Notes under the pieces: generated by a model
What the model was told of the DNA's origin: nothing
Seen by the model: the letters and a program-made list of their open reading frames with translations, nothing else
Database searches by the model: none
Translations under genes and position numbers: made by a program
Assembly: GCA_039925145.1 (NCBI GenBank)
Contig: JBDSZL010000022.1
Span: forward strand, 1-64,000
Length of the DNA: 64,000 nt
Direction of reading: 5' to 3'
Source of the DNA: JBDSZL01 sp039925145
GTDB taxonomy: Bacteria > Acidobacteriota > Vicinamibacteria > Vicinamibacterales > SCN-69-37
Part shown: piece after piece, positions 33,387 to 42,365 of the stretch
Numbering within the stretch: the first letter of the stretch is position 1
Layout of the letters: the number at the start of each line of letters is the position of its first letter

Positions 33387-34915
33387 GGGGGAGGTGGGGC
33401 GGAACGCGCGTGGTGGTGTGTGTGCTCATTCTGGCGATGGCGCGTGGGCTTGCGGCGCAGGATCGGCCCGTCGTATTCCTCCACGGCCTCGGGTCCAATT
33501 CCAACGGCTGGGTTGATACTGCGGAGCGGCTGCGGCAGCAAACGGCCATTGAGCCGCGGCTGCCGGACTTCAACTGGCGCAAGAGCTTCCAGGACCAGGC
33601 GGGCGACGTGCGCAACCGTCCAGAGTTGGCGGCTCTCACGGCGCCGGTGCTCGTGGGGCACAGCAACGGCGGACTTGTCGCGCGCGAGTGGAGCCGCGGC
33701 CGTCATGTCGACGGCGTGGTGACAATCGGGACGCCCCATCGTGGCGCGCCGTTGATGCCGAACTTCTTTCAATGGACGAGCTTCAATGCCGCGGCGCCTT
33801 CGCTGCTCAACACCACGTTGCGGGCCTTCAGCGACTGGACCGACTTCTCCTGGACGTTCTGGTACATCCAGAACGCGCTCAACTGGGTGGCCGACTTCAG
33901 CATCTGGGCCGTGTTTTCGCTGGGCACGACACTCGGCTTCGACGCGGCTCTGCCGGTGGCGGGTCAGATGCATCCGTACTCGTCTTACGTCAGTGACGTG
34001 AACTCGTCGACGAATCTCGGACGCGAGGCCAGCGACATCCCCAGCCGGGTCGGCGTCGTCAGCGTTGCGCACAACTTCTACTGGGCCGGACCAGCGCGTG
34101 CGGCCGTGCCCGATCTGGCCGACGGGATTGCCGTGGCGCTGTACGGCGCGGCCTTTGGCCTCGAGTACTGGGCGGGATACATCATGATCGAGGCCGACCC
34201 GTCGGACTTTGCCGCCACTGAGCAGGCGTTCTCGCTGTTCACGGTGGCGAGCTACATTCTCGCGATCGATCCCTTCTACTGCCGCGTCGTATCGACGTAC
34301 GGCTTGAACGACTGCGTCGAGAACGACGGTGTGGTGCCATACACGAGTCAGGAATATCCCAATGCGCCGAACATGTACATCGGCACCGACAACGACGGGC
34401 CGGCTCACGTGCAGGAGCGTCAGCGCAGCGGCGATGCGCTCTATTCGGCTCTGACGTGGTACATGCACATCCCCAACCGGGGCTCCACACCTACGCCCAC
34501 TCCACCACCGCCCTCTCCTCCGGCACCGGGCGATCCTTCGCCCGCTCCGTCTGGTGGTTCGGCTCCCACGGGTTCCTTCGTCATGCAGCCCGACCAGGTG
34601 CTCTACCCTGACGATCGCATCGACTCGGTCAATGGGCTCTATCACTTCGTCTATCAGGCCGATGGCAACCTGGTCCTGTACGAGGAGAACTGGGCACCCC
34701 TGTGGGCCAGCCATACGGATGGGTCTCTCCCCGGCCTCGTCATCATGCAAAGTGATGGGAATTTCGTGCTCTACGACGGCAACGGCGTTGCCCTCTGGGC
34801 TTCCGGCTCCAGCGTCAACCATCCCGGCGCGTATCTGATCGTCCAAGACGATGGGAACGTGGTGATTTATGAAGCGGGTGGCGGAGCGCTGTGGGCGACC
34901 GGCACCGCCCGATAG
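33383..34915 (+). CDS. Secreted alpha/beta hydrolase (lipase-like) with C-terminal mannose-lectin-like domain
   Basis: A 510-residue secreted protein in three parts. After a signal peptide (about 1-25) comes a lipase-like alpha/beta hydrolase (26-365). Its oxyanion-loop motif is FLHGLGSNSNGW and its nucleophile elbow is GHSNGG with S94; a later H and D complete the triad but cannot be placed by eye. A Pro/Thr/Ser linker follows (about 366-400). The C-terminal domain (about 403-510) carries three QxDGNxVxY motifs at 425, 456 and 488, the sugar-binding signature of monocot (bulb) mannose-binding lectins. The enzyme is thus likely tethered to mannose-rich glycans while cleaving an ester. It overlaps neighbours on both sides. 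Confidence 0.85.
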   Translation: MRGRWGGTRVVVCVLILAMARGLAAQDRPVVFLHGLGSNSNGWVDTAERLRQQTAIEPRLPDFNWRKSFQDQAGDVRNRPELAALTAPVLVGHSNGGLVAREWSRGRHVDGVVTIGTPHRGAPLMPNFFQWTSFNAAAPSLLNTTLRAFSDWTDFSWTFWYIQNALNWVADFSIWAVFSLGTTLGFDAALPVAGQMHPYSSYVSDVNSSTNLGREASDIPSRVGVVSVAHNFYWAGPARAAVPDLADGIAVALYGAAFGLEYWAGYIMIEADPSDFAATEQAFSLFTVASYILAIDPFYCRVVSTYGLNDCVENDGVVPYTSQEYPNAPNMYIGTDNDGPAHVQERQRSGDALYSALTWYMHIPNRGSTPTPTPPPPSPPAPGDPSPAPSGGSAPTGSFVMQPDQVLYPDDRIDSVNGLYHFVYQADGNLVLYEENWAPLWASHTDGSLPGLVIMQSDGNFVLYDGNGVALWASGSSVNHPGAYLIVQDDGNVVIYEAGGGALWATGTAR

Positions 34916-36078
34916 GGCGGCGCAGCCGCACGTGGGTCTTTGTCGCGCTCGCCACTGCGATTGGGCTCGCCGGCAGTCAGCGTGGCAGTGCGATCGTGAT
35001 CGGGAGCCGGCGCCAAGCGCCGGCTCCCCGCTGGGTGGTCGCGGGACATGCGCGTGGCACGCCCGATGTTCGAGACCACGTCGTCTATTTCCTTTCGAGG
35101 GGGCACGAGGTGGTGGCGCTCGATGCCCAGACCGGCGTCCTGCGGTGGCGCGGGTCGACGATGGGCGGGGGAGAGGCCACGCAGGGAACGCGGGTGATTC
35201 TCGTGGGCGATCTCCTGGTGGCGGGCGACTACGACCTGTTCGGGTTCGATCGGACGGATGGTCGTCTCCGATGGCGTCTCGTTCCTGAAGACGGATTTGG
35301 TCTGGGCGTTTATCTTGGTGCGGCCTGCGAGGGAGCGGTGTTCGCCGGGTCACCGGCTGGGCGCGTCTACGCGGTGAAAGCGGAGTCGGGCGGGGTGTTG
35401 TGGTCGAAGCTGGTCGGGTCCGACACCACCGTGTTTGCGCCGGTGCCGACGTCGGACCTCGTCGTGGCCGGGTTTACGTCCTTTGGCAAGACCCAGACCG
35501 GGGGCGTCGTCGCTTGGGATCGGGTTTCGGGGGAAGAGCGTTGGCGCCGGAGCTTCCCAGCGTGGAATGTCCCGGCGGTTGGCACGGGCGCGGCCGGTGG
35601 GCCGTTGGCGGCCGGCTCGTGGATCATTGCCAGCAGTCACGAGGGTGTCATCTACGCGCTCGATCGTCTGACAGGCCGCGTCAGTTGGGTCATCCCGAAC
35701 CTCGGACAGCGGGCTGATGGTCGAGGCCCCTCGGCTCAGGATTTCAGGCCGTTGGCTGTGGTGGGAGAACTGCTCGTGGCCGGCTCGCTCACGGGCGAAG
35801 TCGTCGCATATGAGCTCGCGACGCGACGCGTGCGCTGGCGCAGCGTGCCGGTGTCGGCGTCGGTCGCGTTCGGGTTGGCTGCTGATGACGAAACGGTCTA
35901 CGTCCCGTATCTGACAGGTCAGGTTGTGGCGCTCCACGTCTCGACTGGCGTAGAGCGGTGGCGGATGGGGGGCAGCGCACATGGCTTTTCCTGGGTGCCG
36001 CTGGTCGCTGAGACCGGCGTATACCTTGCCGGTTCCGAAGCGGGGTTCGTGGCTCTCTCTCGTCCGTCTTTTCCGTGA
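34891..36078 (+). CDS. Exported PQQ-like beta-propeller protein
   Basis: A 395-residue protein. An uncleaved or cleaved signal helix (about 13-34) is followed by seven to eight beta-propeller blades of the PQQ_2/BamB type. Each blade has a V-x-A-L-D-x-x-T-G-x-x-x-W-R-like repeat, for example VVALDAQTGVLRWRG, IYALDRLTGRVSW and VVALHVSTGVERWR. Such repeats occur both in quinoproteins and in binding scaffolds such as BamB. No haem or clear PQQ-ligand set is visible, so a scaffold role is as likely as enzyme activity. GTG 34891 lies inside the previous gene (25-base overlap). Confidence 0.75.
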   Translation: MGDRHRPIGRRSRTWVFVALATAIGLAGSQRGSAIVIGSRRQAPAPRWVVAGHARGTPDVRDHVVYFLSRGHEVVALDAQTGVLRWRGSTMGGGEATQGTRVILVGDLLVAGDYDLFGFDRTDGRLRWRLVPEDGFGLGVYLGAACEGAVFAGSPAGRVYAVKAESGGVLWSKLVGSDTTVFAPVPTSDLVVAGFTSFGKTQTGGVVAWDRVSGEERWRRSFPAWNVPAVGTGAAGGPLAAGSWIIASSHEGVIYALDRLTGRVSWVIPNLGQRADGRGPSAQDFRPLAVVGELLVAGSLTGEVVAYELATRRVRWRSVPVSASVAFGLAADDETVYVPYLTGQVVALHVSTGVERWRMGGSAHGFSWVPLVAETGVYLAGSEAGFVALSRPSFP

Positions 36079-36088
36079 GGAGTGTTTG

Positions 36089-36523
36089 ATGGTGCGCACA
36101 CGTGCAATTCTGGCAAGCGTCGCGTTGGGGCTGGTCGTCGGGCTGGGGTGCGGCCGCAGTCCGGAGGCGCCCGGTGGCCCATTCGAGGGCACATGGTCAG
36201 GGGCTATTCAGGACAGCGCGGCAGGTAGTGGGACAGCGCGGTTGACGCTCAGTCAACAAGGCGCCGGGGTGTCGGGCACATTCAGCACTACCTTTGCGGA
36301 TGTTGGGGCCAATCGAACCGGAACGGTGTCGGCCACGGCGAGCGGCACGACCGCATCCGTGTTCCTGACTCCCGGTTCGCCGACTGTCTGCTCGCCAGCG
36401 TTGACCTTGTCCGGGACCATGGGCGGCACGCTGGTGCTTGTCGGCAACAAGTTGGGTGGCAGCTACTCGGTTCTCCTCTGTGCGGGCGGAGCGGCTGGCT
36501 CGGTTGATCTGGTCCGGCAGTAG
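36089..36523 (+). CDS. Small lipoprotein
   Basis: A 144-residue protein. The signal sequence ends in a lipobox-like VGLGC, making C21 the likely lipidated residue. The mature region is a beta-rich domain of Gly, Thr and Ser with the pattern FEGTWSGAIQDSAAG and later SGTMGGTLVLVGNKLGGSY, reminiscent of small META/lipocalin-like domains, family not identified. Two cysteines late in the protein may pair. GAGGAG lies 7 bases before ATG 36089. It follows the propeller gene by 10 bases. Confidence 0.72.
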   Translation: MVRTRAILASVALGLVVGLGCGRSPEAPGGPFEGTWSGAIQDSAAGSGTARLTLSQQGAGVSGTFSTTFADVGANRTGTVSATASGTTASVFLTPGSPTVCSPALTLSGTMGGTLVLVGNKLGGSYSVLLCAGGAAGSVDLVRQ

Positions 36524-36524
36524 G

Positions 36525-36563
36525 GCCGCCTGGCGTTCCGCTCGTGCAGGGACGCCAGGCGGC
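36525..36563 (+). terminator. Hairpin after the secreted-protein operon
   Basis: A perfect 12-bp GC-rich stem (36525-36536 with 36552-36563) with a 15-base loop starts right after the lipoprotein stop codon. No T-run follows, so it may be a weak or rho-assisted terminator, or an RNA 3'-end stabiliser. A TATACT -10-like element for the next gene follows at 36574-36579. Confidence 0.55.
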
Positions 36564-36595
36564 GGGTTGGGTCTATACTGCGGCGAGAGGCCCCC

Positions 36596-37507
36596 CTGAA
36601 ACTGCTAGCGGTCGCAACCGTGGTTGTTGGGCTGTCGATGGCGACCGGCGTCATCGCACAGGATGGGCGACCTGCGAGCGTCGCGCCTGTGGTGCGGACG
36701 GTGTACGTGATGGCGTCCGATCAGAAGAGCTCGCCCGTCCTCGATCTGGCTCCTGCCGACTTCCTTATCAAGGAGAACGGCAAATCGCGCGACGTGATTA
36801 CGGCCCAGCTGTCCAATCGGCCCATGCAGATCGCGTTGATCATCGACGATAACGGCACAGGGCTTTTCCGCACGGCGGTGGCTGGGTTCATTCAGCGTCT
36901 GCTCGGGGAGGCGGTGTTCGCTGTCAGCGTCGTGAATGGCCAGGCCATGAAGCTCGTCGACTACACGGCTGATGTGTCGAGGCTGCAGAGTGCCATCCAT
37001 TTTCTGGGGGCGCGTCCCGCCACCCCAGACGGGGGACAGTTGCTGTCGGCCATTTACGAGGCGGCGCGCGAGCTTCAGCGTCGCGAGGCGCCGCGGCCGA
37101 TCATCGTCGCCCTGACCGTCGGTGGCGCCGAGCACAGCACGATGCAGGCGCATTACGTGCTCAATCAATTGCGCGACAGCCGCGCGTCACTCAACGTCTT
37201 CTCCGTGGCTGGGTCGTCGTTGCGGGCCGTCGTGCCCGTCGACCGGCCGTCGGTTCTGCTCGAGACGTCCATCAACATCGACGAAGTCCTTGGAGATGGG
37301 CCTGCGCTGTCGGGTGGCTGGCGCGAAGAAATCGCGCCGACGGCCGGCAACGTGCGAGGCTTGCGCACGCTTGCGGAGGCCCTCTCGCACCAGTACGAGG
37401 TCAGCTACCTGCTGCCGGAGGGTGTCAGACCTTCCGAAAAAGTGGCCGTGAGCGTCAAACGTCCTGGCGTTCAGCTCCGCGCTCCCAGTCGCATTGCCGT
37501 CCGCTGA
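36596..37507 (+). CDS. Secreted VWFA-related protein (acidobacterial type)
   Basis: A 303-residue exported protein resembling the VWFA-related domain family common in Acidobacteria. The domain starts after the signal with VYVMASDQKSSPVLDLAPADFLIKE-like strands (cut here by the length rule) and QIALIIDDNGTG in place of a DxSxS MIDAS motif, so metal binding is doubtful. I place the start at CTG 36596: it gives an intact signal peptide (KLLAVATVVVGLSMATGVIAQ is read from 36599) and lies 5 bases after GAGAGG. The next start, GTG 36620, would clip the signal and has no Shine-Dalgarno. Confidence 0.7.
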   Translation: MKLLAVATVVVGLSMATGVIAQDGRPASVAPVVRTVYVMASDQKSSPVLDLAPADFLIKENGKSRDVITAQLSNRPMQIALIIDDNGTGLFRTAVAGFIQRLLGEAVFAVSVVNGQAMKLVDYTADVSRLQSAIHFLGARPATPDGGQLLSAIYEAARELQRREAPRPIIVALTVGGAEHSTMQAHYVLNQLRDSRASLNVFSVAGSSLRAVVPVDRPSVLLETSINIDEVLGDGPALSGGWREEIAPTAGNVRGLRTLAEALSHQYEVSYLLPEGVRPSEKVAVSVKRPGVQLRAPSRIAVR

Positions 37508-37614
37508 CGTCCGACTCCAGCCCCCAGCGCACCGTCGATGACAAACGTGCGACCGTTTCGCGTGCTGGGAGAAATCGCGATTAAGCTGGACGCACCTCGA
37601 AAGGCACACAGATC

Positions 37615-38553
37615 ATGACAGCCCTTTCACGAATCACGGCAGTGGGTATCGCGGCGGCAGCGTTCTTGTCGACGGTCGTCGTCTCTGGCCAGCAGAACGC
37701 GACGGCGGCCGGGCCGAACATCTCGGCCGTCGATCAGGTCTTTGGATTTCCCGGGCAGCTGCAGGGCGATGTATATCGCGTCTCGTTTCCACGGACCGAC
37801 CTGACGGTGACCGCCGATGGCGTCACGATCAAGCCGGGTCTTGCGCTTGGCAGCTGGGCGGCGTTCAAGCGCAATGGCGCGGCGGCGGTCATCCACGGTG
37901 ACCTCGTGCTCACCGAATCCGAGATCAACCCTGTCATCTCGACACTGCAGGCGTCGGGCTTCGAGATTACTGCTCTGCACAATCACCTGATCGGGGAGAC
38001 GCCGCATGTGATGTATCTGCACTACTGGGGATCGGGGCCCGAGGCGACGCTCGCGCAGGGCCTTCGTAAGGCGCTCGGCACCACGAAGACGCCGCTGCAG
38101 CCTGCGACCGCTCCTTCCACCCCTGCTGCGGGGCGGGCCGGCGCCGCAGCACCGCCGGCAGCCGATCCCGGCTTCGACGTAGAGACGCTGCAGCGGGTGC
38201 TGGGCCGGACCGGCATGGTCCGGGGCGGCGTGCTTGGCATCTCCGTGCCCCGACCCGAGAAGATCACGATGATGGGTGTCGAGATGCCGCCGGCAATGGG
38301 CATGGCGACCGCGCTGAACTTTCAGACCGACGGCGCCGGAAAGATCGCGGGTACCGGTGATTTCGTGATGATCGACGACGAAGTCAATCCGATTGCGAAG
38401 GCGCTACGGGCGCACGGTATTGCCGTGACGGCGCTGCACAATCACATGTTGCATGGGACGCCGAATCTCTACTTCATGCACTTCTGGGCGCACGGCACGG
38501 TCCAGGATGTGGGAGTAGGACTGAAAGCAGCGCTGGATCTGCTCGCGAAGTAA
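37615..38553 (+). CDS. Secreted DUF1259 protein, tandem domains
   Basis: A 312-residue protein with a signal peptide (about 1-25) and two DUF1259 (LppY/LpqO-like) units. The first ends ITALHNHLIGETPHVMYLHY and the second VTALHNHMLHGTPNLYFMHF, each with a conserved HNH and a further His that look like a metal or ligand site. A Pro/Ala-rich spacer (about 160-185) separates them. Function of the family is unknown. It stands alone between the VWFA gene and the convergent DUF1080 gene. Confidence 0.88.
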   Translation: MTALSRITAVGIAAAAFLSTVVVSGQQNATAAGPNISAVDQVFGFPGQLQGDVYRVSFPRTDLTVTADGVTIKPGLALGSWAAFKRNGAAAVIHGDLVLTESEINPVISTLQASGFEITALHNHLIGETPHVMYLHYWGSGPEATLAQGLRKALGTTKTPLQPATAPSTPAAGRAGAAAPPAADPGFDVETLQRVLGRTGMVRGGVLGISVPRPEKITMMGVEMPPAMGMATALNFQTDGAGKIAGTGDFVMIDDEVNPIAKALRAHGIAVTALHNHMLHGTPNLYFMHFWAHGTVQDVGVGLKAALDLLAK

Positions 38554-38555
38554 AA

Positions 38556-38576
38556 CGGCTTACGGCTTACGGCTTA
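38556..38576 (+). repeat. Three tandem copies of CGGCTTA
   Basis: A 7-base unit is repeated three times without change immediately after the DUF1259 stop codon. It lies in the 83-base gap before the convergent DUF1080 gene. It may vary in copy number between strains. Confidence 0.9.
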
Positions 38577-38636
38577 CGGGCGCGGCGGGGCCAGACCACT
38601 TGCGTGGCTGCGAGCGCGTCGGGTGTGTGCCGGTCG

Positions 38637-39449
38637 TCAGCCCTTGATTTTGATATTTCTGAACCACACTTCGTCGCCGTGATCCTGCAGGAGGATCCGC
38701 CCGCGGCGCGCTTCGCCGAAGCCGGCGATGTCCTTGAACTTGCTCTCGGCGATGAACGTCTTCAGGCGTGCGCTGCCGAGCTCGAATTCGACGACTTTGG
38801 TGCCGTTGAGCCACTGCTGAACGACGCCGGCCTTCGAGATGATCTCCACGTGATTCCATTCGCCGACCGGCCGTGCCGTATGGGCGGTTGGCGGAATGAG
38901 GTCGTACAGGGCCCCGGCCGTGCGGTTGCCGTTCTTTCCCGCCTTCGCATCCGGATGCCGCTCATCGTCGAGCACCTGCATCTCGAAGCCGACCCCGGCA
39001 TGGCCCGTCTTGACGAGGGCTTCGTTGACGAGGTACTTGATGCCGCTGTTGCCGCCGGGGGTAATCTTCCAGTCGATTTGGAAATCGAAGTCGCCGTATT
39101 CGTCCTTGGTGACGATGTCGCCGGCGTTGGCCGTCTGCGCGGCCGGTACCGTCATGTGCTTCAGCGAGCCGTCTGCCACCGTCCAGCCGGCGGTGGGAAA
39201 CTCGGTGCGGTTGAATCCACGCCATGCGTCAGTGGTGCGGCCGTCGAACAAGAGACGCCATCCTTCGGTCTTCTCCTTGGCGGTCAATGTATTCGTGGCC
39301 GGCGTCGCCTGATCGACGGGCGCGGGTCCGGCACCCGTGGCAGCCAGGGTTGCTCCGGCAGTCACAGTGAGCGCCAGTGTGAAGGTCCGAAAGCGACGGC
39401 GAACCCGCGAGACGAAGGCCATGGCAGCTGGGTGTGGTGCTAGCGACAT
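38637..39449 (-). CDS. Secreted DUF1080 (3-keto-disaccharide hydrolase-like) protein
   Basis: A 270-residue exported protein with a DUF1080 domain, a concanavalin-like beta-sandwich found in 3-keto-glucoside hydrolases. Landmarks are WRLLFDGRTTDAWRGFN, DFDFQIDWKITPGGNSGIKY, GFEMQVLDDERHPDA, GEWNHVEII and the final VWFRNIKIKG. I start it at Met 39449, giving a basic-hydrophobic signal (RRRFRTFTLALTVTAG); the frame is open 72 bases further. It is divergent from the LarA-like operon, consistent with release of sugars that are then processed in the cytoplasm. Confidence 0.85.
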   Translation of the reverse strand: MSLAPHPAAMAFVSRVRRRFRTFTLALTVTAGATLAATGAGPAPVDQATPATNTLTAKEKTEGWRLLFDGRTTDAWRGFNRTEFPTAGWTVADGSLKHMTVPAAQTANAGDIVTKDEYGDFDFQIDWKITPGGNSGIKYLVNEALVKTGHAGVGFEMQVLDDERHPDAKAGKNGNRTAGALYDLIPPTAHTARPVGEWNHVEIISKAGVVQQWLNGTKVVEFELGSARLKTFIAESKFKDIAGFGEARRGRILLQDHGDEVWFRNIKIKG

Positions 39450-39627
39450 GAGGTAACTCCCGATAGAGGGTGTCTGGAGACCGGCCTTCGCATATCTCGC
39501 GAAGTCCCGGCTCTTCTGCAAGGCCCGGTGTCCCGTCTCCGCGTCGCGAAGACCCAGCCAGCTGAGACTGCGCGCCGCTGGACGTCATCGTCAGGGTCAG
39601 CGATTATGATAGGCGCAAAGTTGGGAC

Positions 39628-40947
39628 ATGGCGAGCACTGACAGCATCACTGCGCCGGAGCGCGCGGACATGGTCGGCCGCGGCCGGCTCGAGGGGTATC
39701 TCACCCCGGACGAAGTGGCTGGCGTGGTCAGCGAGGGGCTGGCGCGGCTGCCGCTCGACGGCCGCCGGGTGCTGGTGCTGATTCCAGACGGCACGCGCAC
39801 CATGCCCATGCCGTTTCTGTTCGCTGCCATCGAGCGGGAACTGGGTGGACGCGTGGCGGCGCTCGATTACCTTGTGGCACTCGGCACGCACGTGCCGATG
39901 ACCGATGCGCAACTGACGCAGCTGCTCGGCTGCCCGGTGGTCAACGGGCTCGCTGGCGAGCGTCACGTGTTCAACCATCGATGGGACGATCCGGCGACGT
40001 TCGTGCAGCTGGGCACGTTGTCGGCCGACGACGTCGCTGCGCTCACGGGCGGACGCCTGCACCAGAACGTTCCAGTGGCGCTCAACCGGCTGGTCACCGA
40101 GTACGACCACGTGATCATCTGCGGACCTGTGTTCCCTCACGAGGTCGCCGGTTTCTCTGGTGGGTCGAAGTATCTGTTTCCGGGCATCGCCGCGCCGGAG
40201 ATCATCCATTTCACACACTGGCTCGGGGCGTTGATCACCAGCTCGGAAGTGATCGGCACCAGGGACACGGCCGTTCGTGCCGTGATCGATCGGGCCGCGT
40301 CGCTGCTCGAGACGCCGGTCTCTCTGCTCGCTCCGGTTGTCACGCACGAGGGCGTGGCGGGCATCTACTGCGGGGAGCGGAGCGAGACGTGGCGCCGGGC
40401 CGCGGACCTGTCGGCGCGGCGGCACATCACATGGGTCGACGAGCCCTTCACGCGGGTGCTCGCCATCATGCCCGAGATGTACCAGGACCTGTGGGTGGCC
40501 GCCAAAGGCACGTACAAGATGGAACCGGCGATTGCCGATGGCGGCGAGGTGATCATCTACGCGCCGCACGTGAAGGAAGTCAGCCACGTTCACGGCCATC
40601 TGATTGAAGAGATTGGCTATCACTGCCGCGATTACTTCCTCGCGCAGTGGGAGCGCTTTCAGCATTATCCTGGCGGCATCCTCGCGCACTCCACGCACGT
40701 GAAGGGGCTCGGCACCTACGACGCCGCGACGCGCGTCGAGACACCACGCATCACCGTGACGCTGGCGACGGGCATTCCAGAAGACGTCTGCCGCCGAATC
40801 AATCTCGGCTACGCGGATCCGTCGAGCATCGATGTGGACGCGTGGCCAACCGTGGCCACCCGGGGCATGCTGAAGGTGCCTCGTGCAGGGGAGCTGCTGT
40901 ACCGAATCGGACAACCTCCAGAGGCGAGTGCTGAGTACGGACTATGA
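39628..40947 (+). CDS. LarA-like nickel-dependent epimerase/racemase family protein (DUF2088)
   Basis: A 439-residue homologue of lactate racemase LarA, which uses a nickel-pincer nucleotide to epimerise alpha-hydroxy acids by hydride transfer. Residues matching the LarA active site are visible: H88 in ALGTHVPMT, H171 in FPHEVAGFSGGSKY, K181 in the same block and H197 in IIHFTHWLG. Other LarA-family members act on sugar acids. Since the next genes are 6-phosphogluconate dehydrogenase and a PfkB kinase, epimerisation of an aldonate or 2-hydroxy sugar acid is more likely than lactate. The cofactor genes larB, larC and larE are not in the window. Its stop overlaps gnd (ATGA). Confidence 0.85.
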   Translation: MASTDSITAPERADMVGRGRLEGYLTPDEVAGVVSEGLARLPLDGRRVLVLIPDGTRTMPMPFLFAAIERELGGRVAALDYLVALGTHVPMTDAQLTQLLGCPVVNGLAGERHVFNHRWDDPATFVQLGTLSADDVAALTGGRLHQNVPVALNRLVTEYDHVIICGPVFPHEVAGFSGGSKYLFPGIAAPEIIHFTHWLGALITSSEVIGTRDTAVRAVIDRAASLLETPVSLLAPVVTHEGVAGIYCGERSETWRRAADLSARRHITWVDEPFTRVLAIMPEMYQDLWVAAKGTYKMEPAIADGGEVIIYAPHVKEVSHVHGHLIEEIGYHCRDYFLAQWERFQHYPGGILAHSTHVKGLGTYDAATRVETPRITVTLATGIPEDVCRRINLGYADPSSIDVDAWPTVATRGMLKVPRAGELLYRIGQPPEASAEYGL

Positions 40948-42365
40948 CTTACAAGATTGGGGTAGTCGGGCTTGGCGTGATGGGCGCCAACCTCGCACGT
41001 AACATCGAGAGCCGTGGGTTTCCGGTCGTCGGGTACGACCTGGACGCGAAGAAGACGGCCGGCTTTCTCGACGGGCCGGCCAAGGGGAGCGCCATCATTG
41101 GCGCCGAGTCACCCGAAGCGCTGATGGCGGCGCTCGAGCGGCCACGGCGCGTGCTGATGATGGTGCCGGCCGGCGCGCCGGTCGACAGCGTTATCGCGCA
41201 TCTGCGCCCCTGCCTGGAACGAGGCGACATTCTCATCGATGGCGGCAACTCGTTCTTTCGCGATACCGATCGCCGCTGCGACGATCTGGCGTCGAGCGGG
41301 TTTCATTTCCTCGGGGCTGGTGTCTCAGGCGGTGAAGAAGGCGCGCTGAAGGGCCCGGCCATCATGCCCGGCGGACCGCGCCCGGCCTGGGACGCGGTAG
41401 CGCCCATCTTCCAGGCCATCGCGGCGAAGGCCGACGATGGCGAGCCCTGCGTGGACTACATGGGACCGCGCGGGGCCGGCCATTACGTGAAGATGGTGCA
41501 CAACGGGATCGAGTACGGCGACATGCAGTTGATCGCCGAAACCTACGATTTGCTGCACCGCGGCGGTGGTATTCCGACGGCTGAGATCGCGACGATTTTC
41601 GAGGAGTGGAACCAGGGCGAGCTCCGGTCCTATCTCGTGGAGATCACGGCGCGCGTGCTCGCGCACGTCGACCAGGAGACCGGGCAGCCGCTGGTCGATG
41701 TGATTCTCGACGAGGCGCAGCAGAAGGGGACCGGCAAGTGGATGAGCCAGAACGCCTTCGATGTCGGCGCCCCGATTCCCACGGTGAATGCCGCGGTCGA
41801 GGCGCGCATCATCTCGTCGCTGAAGACTGAACGGCTGGCGGCCAGCCAGGTGCTCCAGGGGCCCTCCGGGCGGTTTGCCGGCAACCGGCAGAGCCTGGTC
41901 GACGCCGCCCGCCACGCGCTCTATGCCAGTAAAGTGACCTCCTACGCGCAGGGGATGGCCCTCCTGCGGATGGCGTCGATCGAGTACGGCTACGAGATTG
42001 ACCCCGGGCTCGTGGCCAAAATCTGGCGCGCCGGCTGCATCGTCCGCGCGGCGCTGCTTGGCGACATCCGCGACGCGTTCACGCGCAACCACGGTCTGGT
42101 CAACCTGTTGCTCGACGACGCGTTCGTCCAGGCAATGGCCGAGCGACAGGACGGATGGCGTCGCGCCATCCGCACCGCTGTCGATCTTGGCGTGCCTGTG
42201 TCTGCGATGAGCACGTCGCTCGCCTACTACGACGCGTATCGCAGCGCGCGGCTGCCCGCCAACGTGACCCAGGGGCAGCGCGACTTCTTTGGCGCTCACA
42301 CGTACCGGCGTACGGATCGTGACGGCGTCTTTCACACGCAGTGGACCACCGAAACCGAGTCATGA
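40944..42365 (+). CDS. gnd: 6-phosphogluconate dehydrogenase, decarboxylating
   Basis: A 473-residue enzyme that oxidises and decarboxylates 6-phosphogluconate to ribulose 5-phosphate with NAD(P)+. The Rossmann motif is GLGVMGANLARN; then ILIDGGNSFFRDT, GVSGGEEGALKGPAIMPGG, the catalytic Lys in GAGHYVKMVHNGIEYGDMQ, and the C-terminal FGAHTYRRTD. It is full length, of the long dimeric class. Lying between a LarA-like gene and a sugar kinase with ATGA overlaps on both sides, it probably serves aldonate catabolism rather than only the oxidative pentose pathway; no zwf is present. Confidence 0.95.
   Translation: MTYKIGVVGLGVMGANLARNIESRGFPVVGYDLDAKKTAGFLDGPAKGSAIIGAESPEALMAALERPRRVLMMVPAGAPVDSVIAHLRPCLERGDILIDGGNSFFRDTDRRCDDLASSGFHFLGAGVSGGEEGALKGPAIMPGGPRPAWDAVAPIFQAIAAKADDGEPCVDYMGPRGAGHYVKMVHNGIEYGDMQLIAETYDLLHRGGGIPTAEIATIFEEWNQGELRSYLVEITARVLAHVDQETGQPLVDVILDEAQQKGTGKWMSQNAFDVGAPIPTVNAAVEARIISSLKTERLAASQVLQGPSGRFAGNRQSLVDAARHALYASKVTSYAQGMALLRMASIEYGYEIDPGLVAKIWRAGCIVRAALLGDIRDAFTRNHGLVNLLLDDAFVQAMAERQDGWRRAIRTAVDLGVPVSAMSTSLAYYDAYRSARLPANVTQGQRDFFGAHTYRRTDRDGVFHTQWTTETES

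Noticed and set aside
41660..41700. GGAGACCGGG inside gnd as another repeat copy
   Set aside because: Only half an arm matches, it lies in conserved coding sequence and there is no partner arm.
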